From Candidatus Zipacnadia bacterium (GTDB taxonomy: Bacteria > Armatimonadota > Zipacnadia > Zipacnadales > Zipacnadaceae): a DNA stretch of 6,311 nt. Of this stretch, positions 1-5,005 are shown in pieces (within the stretch, counting starts at the first letter, position 1; every line of letters begins with the position of its first letter). Below the pieces are notes generated by a model. It made no database searches, was not told the DNA's origin, and was given only the letters and a program-made list of their open reading frames with translations. The stretch lies in contig JALGTD010000090.1 in the NCBI GenBank assembly GCA_029821515.1, positions 1-6,311 on the forward strand, written 5' to 3'. A program made the position numbers and the translations under genes.

Positions 1-1239
1 CTCTGCAAGCGCCCTGCCACGCGGATCCAGTCGCGCCAGTCCGCTGGCGATCTGCCCGCTCCAGTATGCCTGGGGCAGCAGACATACCGCCATCAGTACA
101 AACCCAATAATTCGCGGCCAGCGGCGCCCTTGCACCAGCTCAGCAATCGGATAGATTCCCAAAATCACCAGCGCCGGCAGCAGCGCGACCTCATAGCGGG
201 CGTAGCGCACATTGGCTAGCCCGATCATAACCGCCCACAGACACGCAAAAACGGCTACTGGCAACAGTTGCCGGTGCCTTCTTACTACCGCCATCGCCCA
301 GCCAACCACGGCCAGGACAACTATTGGTCCGGCCCCCGGTGCCAGCAGGTTCTTGGCGTGGAACCAGAAGCCATTGGGCTCAGCCGCCACGGCCAGCGGC
401 TCACCGAGGCGCATATGCTCAAACTCGAACAGAATACCTTGCTTTGCCTCCGACCAAGCGAGGAAAGTGAACGGCGAGGTGAGCGCAAAAGCGACCACTG
501 CTGCGCCCAGCACAATGAGCATCTTCCTCGCTACATCCGCAGCGCGGCGCCGGGGTTTTCCCCTACCCCCACCAAGCACAATCGCCGTCAGCGGCACTAC
601 AATGACCATTAGGCCGCTATACTTAGTGGATGCCGCCAGCCCCACCATCAGGCCCGCCCACGCGCAGTCCTGCCAGCGCCCCGATTGCATCAGCCGCACT
701 GAAAACAGCAGCGCCAAAGCCACGAACAGCGCTTGTGTTACATCTACGGTGCCATAATGAGAGTTGAGCACATGCAAAGGGGCCAGAGCCAGCAGCAGCG
801 CGCAGCACACAGCCGGCAACTCGCTCCAAACCCGCCGAGCCAGCGCGTAGACAATCACAACTGTAAGAATCCCCGCCAGCACGGAAACAACACGGGCATC
901 CAGTGTCCAGAGGCGCAGCGCCTCCGGCAGGGTATCCAAACTCAGCGAAGATAGTATTGAACCGTGCCCGAGAACAGCCGCCGCCGCGACCAGATACAGA
1001 TACAAGCTGCCATAGTTGAAAAAATGGGGATTGAGATCTCCGCTCAGCGCCAGTGATAGTAGCCCACGCAGGGAGTGGTATTCGTCGGGGTGATACGAGA
1101 AAAGATGCGCCGAGTCGGGCAGGCCCCACCTCAGGCCCCAGATGCGCAGGGCAGCGGCTACCACTACCAGGCCAGCCGCGATGACGTAGACTCGCCTACG
1201 CCTGAGGAAGCTGCGAGCTGTCTGAGAAGAACTGGTCAC
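1..1239 (-). CDS. GT-C membrane glycosyltransferase, PMT_2/ArnT-like (3' end outside window)
   Basis: Multi-pass inner-membrane glycosyltransferase of the GT-C fold, the group that moves a sugar from a polyprenyl- or dolichyl-phosphate carrier onto an acceptor on the outer face of the membrane. The 413 visible codons start with a basic patch (FLRRRRVYV, residues 11-19) and a first membrane helix (about 18-34). The first extracytoplasmic loop carries HPDE (50-53), the acidic motif expected of the catalytic loop, followed by NPHFFNYGSLYLYL (70-83). DARVVSVLAG (114-123), STKYSG (204-209), ALTSPF (252-257) and RYARYEVALLPAL (345-357) match conserved PMT_2-type positions. There is no stop before the left edge, so the C-terminus is missing. 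The GTG at 1239 is chosen because GGAG lies 6 nt upstream; an in-frame GTG at 1281 behind GGGAAG is the alternative and adds 14 residues. The frame is closed by a TAG near 1338. Acceptor and sugar cannot be told from sequence. Confidence 0.85.
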   Translation of the reverse strand, partial: MTSSSQTARSFLRRRRVYVIAAGLVVVAAALRIWGLRWGLPDSAHLFSYHPDEYHSLRGLLSLALSGDLNPHFFNYGSLYLYLVAAAAVLGHGSILSSLSLDTLPEALRLWTLDARVVSVLAGILTVVIVYALARRVWSELPAVCCALLLALAPLHVLNSHYGTVDVTQALFVALALLFSVRLMQSGRWQDCAWAGLMVGLAASTKYSGLMVIVVPLTAIVLGGGRGKPRRRAADVARKMLIVLGAAVVAFALTSPFTFLAWSEAKQGILFEFEHMRLGEPLAVAAEPNGFWFHAKNLLAPGAGPIVVLAVVGWAMAVVRRHRQLLPVAVFACLWAVMIGLANVRYARYEVALLPALVILGIYPIAELVQGRRWPRIIGFVLMAVCLLPQAYWSGQIASGLARLDPRGRALAE

Positions 1240-1245
1240 GGCAAT

Positions 1246-1249
1246 CTCC
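1246..1249 (-). promoter_or_regulatory. Ribosome binding site for the GT-C glycosyltransferase start
   Basis: On the minus strand GGAG is followed by ATTGCC (6 nt) and then GTG at 1239. This spacing is what decides the chosen start over the in-frame GTG at 1281, whose upstream GGGAAG is a weaker match. Confidence 0.5.
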
Positions 1250-1303
1250 GGGGCGAGCTGATTTAACCAAGTGCCTGACACGCAGGACTTCCCTTCGTCA
1301 TGT

Positions 1304-1321
1304 GGCAGGCTAACTCCTGCC
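1304..1321. repeat. Inverted repeat GGCAGG-N6-CCTGCC
   Basis: Perfect 6-bp stem with a 6-nt loop (CTAACT on the plus strand), ending 65 nt upstream of the GT-C start on the minus strand. Neither side has a run of T, so it does not look like an intrinsic terminator. It could fold in the leader RNA of the GT-C gene or in the 3' tail of the GT4 transcript. Confidence 0.35.
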
Positions 1322-1328
1322 CGTCCCG

Positions 1329-1351
1329 CTGCCGTCTATTCTGCCGGCAGA
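1329..1351. repeat. Overlapping palindrome and hairpin built from CTGCCG/CGGCAG
   Basis: TCTGCCGGCAGA at 1340-1351 is a perfect 12-bp palindrome. A second CTGCCG at 1329-1334 can pair instead with the CGGCAG at 1345-1350 across a 10-nt loop, giving two mutually exclusive structures. It lies about 90-110 nt upstream of the GT-C start. A protein-binding operator or a structured leader would both fit; chance in GC-rich sequence is also possible. Confidence 0.3.
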
Positions 1352-1529
1352 GCATACCGCTCGATCGGACTCCGGTGGCACGCGCAAGCGAAAGTGCCCC
1401 AGGCCAGAGCAGCAGCCACTATCGGGGTACAGTCACAGATAGCAACCTCCCAAACGGATCCAGCCGGCCGCCGCCTGGTTGTCGCGGCCGGAGGGTTCGT
1501 CCATAATCGTCATTCAAACGCCAGCGCCA

Positions 1530-2765
1530 CTAATCACCAAGCACCTGCCCAAACAGTGTACTCAGGGCGACCGCGTTACGATTGGCATCAAAGTATTTGC
1601 TGACCTTCTGGCGTCCCAGTAGAGCTATCCGAGCGCGCAACTCTTCGTCATAGAGCGCCACCTCCAGCTTATCGGCCAGGTCACGAGGGTCGCCCGGTTT
1701 GGCCAGTAGACCAGTTTTTTGGTGCTCAATCAGCTCGGGGATGGCGGATATATCACTGGCCACCGTAGGGATGCCCATAGCCAAAGCTTCCAGCAGCACA
1801 TTAGGCAGGCCGTCACGGTCGCCGTCGGCCGCCACTACCGAGGCCAAAGCGAAGAGGTCGGCCTGCTGGTAGAGACGCCGCAACTCCCGCTGAGCTAATG
1901 CGCCAGTAAACTCCACGCGCTCGCGCAGTTGCAGACCTGCCGCCATCCGCACCAAATCCGGGCGCATCGGTCCATCACCGACAATCACCAGGCGAAACTC
2001 CGCACCCCGCGACTGAAGTATACTGACCGCCTGAAGCAGATACGGGAAGCCCTTCTTCTCAACGAGCCGGCCCACCGACAATATCATCGGCGGCCGGCCT
2101 GGAGGCCGGTCTACTGGCTCGAATTCAGTGGGATCAATGCCATGATAGACCAGATGAAGCTTCCCCTCGGCAACCAGACGATGGCGCTTGAGAAGCCACT
2201 GACGGGTGTATTCGGTACAAGCAGTGACGAACTCAGCTTCAGCAATCTTCAACCCCAGCGCAGTCGCCTCGCCAGTGAAGATATCACTGGCATGGGTCGA
2301 AAAACTGTAGCTGCGACCGGTGATCACGGCAAGAAGCCACGCCACCGTAGTAGTCGGGCCAGCAAAGTGGGCATGGATGTGCCTTATTCGCCGGCTTACG
2401 CGCACGGCAAAGTAACCGGCCCACCACAGACTTGCCAGCATCTCCTTGGCTTGCCGGGGATGTTGCAGCATGCGGCCAACTGCCAGGCGCAGCGCCAACA
2501 GATATCCGCCCGGGTACTGCAGCAGGGCAATAAGTTGAATGACTGCGCAGCGCAGCGACAATACCGGTGGGGCATAGATCGCTCGCTCGGCATACGGCTT
2601 GGCTGCATCATGGACGACCGTCTGGCGCTTCTTCCGCAAAGCCAGCGGCACAATGCTGAGTCCTTGGCGCTCCAAAGCCAGAATTTCCCGCAAAATAAAG
2701 GTCTCGCTAACCGACGGGAAGCGGCTTAACACGTATGCAATTCGCGCAGAAACTGGCCTACCCAC
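1530..2765 (-). CDS. GT4 family glycosyltransferase (WcaL-like, exopolysaccharide type)
   Basis: Cytosolic or membrane-associated retaining glycosyltransferase of the GT-B fold that transfers a sugar from a nucleotide-sugar donor, most likely to a lipid-linked glycan or polysaccharide precursor. It is 411 residues, normal for the family. The N-terminal acceptor half shows SRFPSVSETFILRE (14-27), HIHAHFAG (129-136) and FSTHASDIF (155-163). The donor half begins at ILSVGRLVEKKGFPYLL (228-244), then VGDGP (262-266), and DGLPNVLLEALAMGIP (318-333). E326 and E344 (in IPEL) sit where donor-binding acidic residues are expected. This arrangement, including DGLPNVLLEAL, is typical of colanic-acid WcaL-like enzymes. 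The start is GTG at 2765, overlapping the upstream fragment's stop by 8 nt. The nearest ribosome-binding matches are AAGGAG 13 nt upstream or GGGGAG almost touching the start, so translation may rely on coupling. The exact sugar is unknown. Confidence 0.9.
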   Translation of the reverse strand: MGRPVSARIAYVLSRFPSVSETFILREILALERQGLSIVPLALRKKRQTVVHDAAKPYAERAIYAPPVLSLRCAVIQLIALLQYPGGYLLALRLAVGRMLQHPRQAKEMLASLWWAGYFAVRVSRRIRHIHAHFAGPTTTVAWLLAVITGRSYSFSTHASDIFTGEATALGLKIAEAEFVTACTEYTRQWLLKRHRLVAEGKLHLVYHGIDPTEFEPVDRPPGRPPMILSVGRLVEKKGFPYLLQAVSILQSRGAEFRLVIVGDGPMRPDLVRMAAGLQLRERVEFTGALAQRELRRLYQQADLFALASVVAADGDRDGLPNVLLEALAMGIPTVASDISAIPELIEHQKTGLLAKPGDPRDLADKLEVALYDEELRARIALLGRQKVSKYFDANRNAVALSTLFGQVLGD

Positions 2766-2991
2766 ACTCCCCTGCCATCTCCTTATATACAGTAACTATT
2801 CTTTGCGCTGCCGACGACCAAGTGAAGTTAGCAGCATGCTGGCGGCCACGGACGATCTGCTGATCACGGTAAACCTCAACAGTCAGCAACCGAATGACGG
2901 TTCGGGCAGCTTCCTGCCGGTCCGCAACATCTACAACTACCGCCCCCGGACCATCCACCTCCGCCAGCCCACCTTCGTCACAGATCACCAC
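2758..2991 (-). CDS. Isolated C-terminal end of a GT4 glycosyltransferase (probable gene remnant)
   Basis: A 77-residue product that matches only the last part of a GT4 glycosyltransferase. VICDEGGLAEV (2-12) corresponds to the PVVASDxGGLPEV donor-site segment, with E11 as the second Glu of the E-X7-E motif. It is followed by the usual GAVVVDVADRQEA stretch and the terminal signature ANFTWSSAAQRIVTVYKEM (54-72), equivalent to 'FSWexxAxxxxxvY'. The whole acceptor domain and the first Glu are missing, so it cannot be a working transferase alone. Resemblance begins at 2994, three nucleotides after the prepilin-like gene's TAG and in the same frame. AGAGGAG at 2998-3004 lies 6 nt before the GTG at 2991, so it could still be translated. 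It is not a recent copy of the downstream GT4, whose equivalent segment differs throughout. It may be a pseudogene left by deletion or recombination. Confidence 0.6.
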   Translation of the reverse strand: MVICDEGGLAEVDGPGAVVVDVADRQEAARTVIRLLTVEVYRDQQIVRGRQHAANFTWSSAAQRIVTVYKEMAGECG

Positions 2992-2994
2992 GGG

Positions 2995-3660
2995 CTACTC
3001 CTCTGGCTGACTTGCTTCCTCTGCCTCCAGCAGCTCTGTAGGAATGAAGCAAAACCATTCTGGATGGATAAGGTCCCGGCGTATCTGGTATTTGTCGCGC
3101 CGCATATGCACCCACTCAAGCTTGTCAACCGCGGTTTGATGCCCGTCATACCACAGAATTGTCGTCTTGAACGGGTGGTGCAGCTCATCCACCAGCATCG
3201 GAGTATCAGTCATCGGCCACTGGCGCTGGCCGCCACGCAGCAGAGAGCGGTTCAAATAACAATAGGAGGTGGGGTCCGCTGAGTGATCAAGCTGACACTT
3301 GAAAGGCTGCGCCTTTTTCTCGGCAGCACTCATGGACTTGCCCAAGGCAGCGTACCATTTCCCCACCGGAGGGTAGTCGCCGTAATCCATACGATACATA
3401 TCCATAGCCAGCCCAAGTTGGTTCAGCTTCATCAGACAAGTAGTAACATAAGCAGCATGTCGGGCTTGCAAATAGTTGGGCCACAGGAAGGCGGCTACTA
3501 TAGCGATGATACTAATGACAATCAGAAACTCCACCAGGTGAGTATATGCGCGCAGTGCATCGAGCATATCCCGGGTGGCGGAGGCCAACTGACCAAACCG
3601 GGTAGCGCTGGCCTCCTGAGCTTCGCGTATGATCTCTCGGTCGGAGCGTCGGTCAAGCAT
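2995..3660 (-). CDS. Prepilin-like H-X9-DG protein with non-canonical cleavage site
   Basis: A 221-residue type IV pilin or type II pseudopilin-like protein. Residues 42-60 (LVEFLIVISIIAIVAAFLW) form the hydrophobic N-terminal helix, followed by the stalk-like QARHAAYVTTCLMKLNQLG and MYRMDYGDYPP (88-98). H162, nine residues, then D172-G173 (HPFKTTILWYDG) match the prepilin-associated H-X9-DG motif. Cysteines at 75, 122 and 134 may form a disulfide outside the cytoplasm. The normal G|FTLVE site reads A-YTHLVE: the -1 Gly is absent and a His is inserted before LVE. The leader is also long and charged (about 38 residues). ATG 3660 is preferred because GGGGTGA lies 5 nt upstream; GTG 3669 is possible, and ATG 3567 would leave a typical seven-residue leader (MLDALRA) but has poor ribosome-site spacing. 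The tail is acidic (ELLEAEEASQPEE). Role in a pilus, secretion system or envelope is unresolved. Confidence 0.75.
   Translation of the reverse strand: MLDRRSDREIIREAQEASATRFGQLASATRDMLDALRAYTHLVEFLIVISIIAIVAAFLWPNYLQARHAAYVTTCLMKLNQLGLAMDMYRMDYGDYPPVGKWYAALGKSMSAAEKKAQPFKCQLDHSADPTSYCYLNRSLLRGGQRQWPMTDTPMLVDELHHPFKTTILWYDGHQTAVDKLEWVHMRRDKYQIRRDLIHPEWFCFIPTELLEAEEASQPEE
2998..3004 (-). promoter_or_regulatory. Ribosome binding site inside the end of the prepilin-like gene
   Basis: AGAGGAG, formed by the last sense codons (Glu-Glu) of the prepilin-like gene, is separated by TAGCCC from the GTG at 2991. This is good spacing for re-initiation on the glycosyltransferase fragment. It may be accidental, because GAG-GAG codons create such a site by themselves. 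Confidence 0.35.
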
Positions 3661-3781
3661 TTCCTTCACCCCAATAACCAGATGTAGCGAACGACATCAA
3701 ACGATGTATGATTAGCAACTGCTACAGCCTAGGGGATACAACCCCAGTAAGTTGGTGCTGGTCGCAAACCATATGTTCCTA
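3661..3781. other. 121-nt intergenic region between FecR and prepilin-like genes
   Basis: This gap separates the signalling pair from the prepilin-like gene and is the likeliest place for a promoter of the downstream genes, but I find no -35/-10 pair with acceptable match and spacing. It contains ACATC-AAAC-GATGT (3694-3707) and GGGG-ATACAA-CCCC (3732-3745) inverted repeats, neither followed by a T-run on the minus strand. The ribosome binding site GGGGTGA for the prepilin-like ATG lies at 3666-3672. Confidence 0.45.
3694..3707. repeat. Short inverted repeat ACATC-N4-GATGT
   Basis: A perfect 5-bp stem with a 4-nt loop, 34 nt upstream of the preferred prepilin-like start. Its location would suit an operator or leader hairpin, but a repeat this short is expected by chance fairly often. 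Confidence 0.2.
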
Positions 3782-4990
3782 CTACCAGTAGCCGTTTATT
3801 TCACCCTCCTGAGCGGCTTGTGGACCGTAGGAGGTTAGTTTGTAGGGAGTACGCCCTTTGTCGCGGCTGCGCACGAATATGATGAAGCCGCGTCCATCCA
3901 TCAGCGGGCGATACAGCTCCAGAGCGTCTCCGTGAAATACTGACAGGATTCTGCGGGCGTGTTCGCCGGAAAGGCCTACTTCCGCCAAAGTAGCCGGATT
4001 TACGTACTCCGGATAGCTGGTGTCTCCCTCCAGATGTTGGTGGAGCAGGCGGAGTCCTTCCAAAGTGGCGGCTCGGCGCGCGAAGTCAGCACTGCCCACT
4101 CCCCAACTGCACTTGCCGATGCCCAGGATAGACAGGGGAGCATCGAGTAGCTGGGTGACAGTTAACTCAAACGTCTCCAACCAGTATTCAGGCGGAATTG
4201 GCTTAGTAAGGTCCATTTGGTTGAACGACCGCTGCTGGCTAGAAGAGAGGCTCTTGGCGCGCTGCGGCGCTTGCCCCTGGGGGATAGTGATTACGGTATT
4301 AGCGCGCACAGTGCTGGGGCGACCCCGGAAGCCAATAGCTGCCACCATGCCCTGTGCACACTGAATGCTAGTAGCCTGCCCCCGAGCTGGCTGATAGACC
4401 GAGAAGGTTGTGCCCCGCACTGCAGCTACCGAGGAGGGAGTATAGATGCGCATCTCGGATTGCCCACCAAAGCGCGGCGAGACTCGCGCCCAGATTTGCC
4501 CAGCCGCCAGGAAGAACGAGCGTCCCCGCCACACCCCCCCTCGACTGTATTCGATCATCTTGACCGTCAGGTGCGAGTTAGGAGCAACAGTTATCACGCT
4601 GCCATCAGGGAATTCCAACACAGCGCTGGAGCCGGTGTCAGTCTGTATCACGTTCCGGTCGTCCAGCCTATCACCTACCGCAAGCGGCTGTGCCCTGGCT
4701 CCTGCCGTCGTCTGCACATACACCTGGCCATAGACCTTAGTGACAGCAGCATAGAACTCCTCATTCTCCCGCCGCACACCATCAGTAATGATTGCGACAA
4801 CAACAATAGCAAGTCCGATAACCACACGCCGGTCCAGCCACTCTGGCCACCACCGGCGGTACTTCTTGCGCCGAATGCGGACCTTGCGCTCTTGATCCTC
4901 TCTGACTGCGGCAAACGCATCTGCCAGCATCTCCTCTTCGGTTCTGGGCTTCTTTCCCTTGCCAAATAGCTTGCGTAACAGTTCAAACAC
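3782..4990 (-). CDS. Membrane-anchored FecR-domain protein with unidentified C-terminal region
   Basis: A 402-residue single-pass protein. Residues 1-53 are strongly basic and cytosolic (RIRRKKYRRWWPEW at 38-51), residues 55-69 form the membrane helix (VVIGLAIVVVAIITD), and the remainder faces outward by the positive-inside rule. A FecR domain spans about 85-215: AVGDRLDDRNVIQTDTGSSA (104-123), LEFPDGSVITVAPNSHLTV (125-143) and the hallmark TPSSVAAVRGTTFSVY (184-199). A Ser/Gln-rich linker (about 238-258) leads to a C-terminal region (about 265-402) that I cannot assign; it contains YPEYVNPATLAEVGL (326-340) and DGRGFIIFVRSRDKGRTPYKL (365-385). No FecI sigma factor or TonB receptor is nearby, so this is not a classic iron-dicitrate regulator; FecR domains also occur in ligand-binding or scaffold proteins. 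GTG 4990 follows GAGGAGG by 8 nt and the cyclase stop by 15 nt, indicating co-transcription and a shared signalling role. Confidence 0.85.
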   Translation of the reverse strand: MFELLRKLFGKGKKPRTEEEMLADAFAAVREDQERKVRIRRKKYRRWWPEWLDRRVVIGLAIVVVAIITDGVRRENEEFYAAVTKVYGQVYVQTTAGARAQPLAVGDRLDDRNVIQTDTGSSAVLEFPDGSVITVAPNSHLTVKMIEYSRGGVWRGRSFFLAAGQIWARVSPRFGGQSEMRIYTPSSVAAVRGTTFSVYQPARGQATSIQCAQGMVAAIGFRGRPSTVRANTVITIPQGQAPQRAKSLSSSQQRSFNQMDLTKPIPPEYWLETFELTVTQLLDAPLSILGIGKCSWGVGSADFARRAATLEGLRLLHQHLEGDTSYPEYVNPATLAEVGLSGEHARRILSVFHGDALELYRPLMDGRGFIIFVRSRDKGRTPYKLTSYGPQAAQEGEINGYW

Positions 4991-4998
4991 GGGAACCG

Positions 4999-5005
4999 CC
5001 TCCTC
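4999..5005 (-). promoter_or_regulatory. Strong ribosome binding site for the FecR-domain gene
   Basis: GAGGAGG starts immediately after the cyclase TGA (5006-5008) and is followed by 8 nt (CGGTTCCC) before GTG at 4990. It fixes the non-ATG start and shows the gene can be translated independently within the operon. Confidence 0.75.

Larger units (their letters stand above)
1240..1529. other. 290-nt intergenic region with inverted repeats, no convincing gene
   Basis: Lies between the GT4 stop (1530) and the GT-C start (1239). I find no convincing sigma70-type promoter and no hairpin followed by a T-tract. It does contain a 12-bp perfect palindrome (1340-1351), an alternative CTGCCG/CGGCAG hairpin (1329-1350), a GGCAGG/CCTGCC hairpin (1304-1321), and a weaker CTATC/GATAG pairing near 1424-1449. 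A minus-strand reading frame of 26 codons beginning at the first ATG after the GT4 stop (MTIMDEPSG...) has no visible family and no good ribosome binding site. The gap is large compared with the tight spacing of the genes just upstream, so the GT-C gene may have its own promoter or a structured leader. Confidence 0.5.

Noticed and set aside
212..757. Open plus-strand frame of 181 codons
   Set aside because: Antisense to the GT-C gene, no family resemblance, composition typical of a shadow frame.
623..1129. Minus-strand frame of 168 codons starting with ATG
   Set aside because: It overlaps the GT-C gene in another frame; the GT-C frame carries HPDE, STKYSG and membrane helices, while this one has Gly/Ala/Arg/Cys-rich random-looking sequence.
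2094..2109. Strong hairpin CCGGCC-TGGA-GGCCGG
   Set aside because: It lies inside the GT4 gene and encodes the Pro/Arg-rich linker between the two halves of the enzyme; no T-run follows, so no terminator is claimed.
1929..2729. Open plus-strand frame of 266 codons
   Set aside because: It lies antisense to the clearly conserved GT4 gene, has no recognisable domain, and its residues look like read-through of complementary codons.
2985..3005. Insertion-sequence boundary at the prepilin-like/glycosyltransferase junction
   Set aside because: No terminal inverted repeats, target duplication or transposase is visible on either side; a simple deletion or recombination explains the junction.
3005..3060. 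The prepilin-like tail ELLEAEEAS as the missing LLEAMAxG part of the truncated glycosyltransferase
   Set aside because: Only LLEA matches, the spacing to PVV is too long, a stop codon intervenes, and nothing further upstream in any frame looks like a glycosyltransferase.
3732..3745. GGGG-ATACAA-CCCC as a terminator after the FecR gene
   Set aside because: The stem is only 4 bp and no T-tract follows on the minus strand.
4217..4969. Open plus-strand frame of 250 codons
   Set aside because: Antisense to the FecR-domain gene, with low-complexity Pro/Ser/Arg-rich composition and no recognisable motif.
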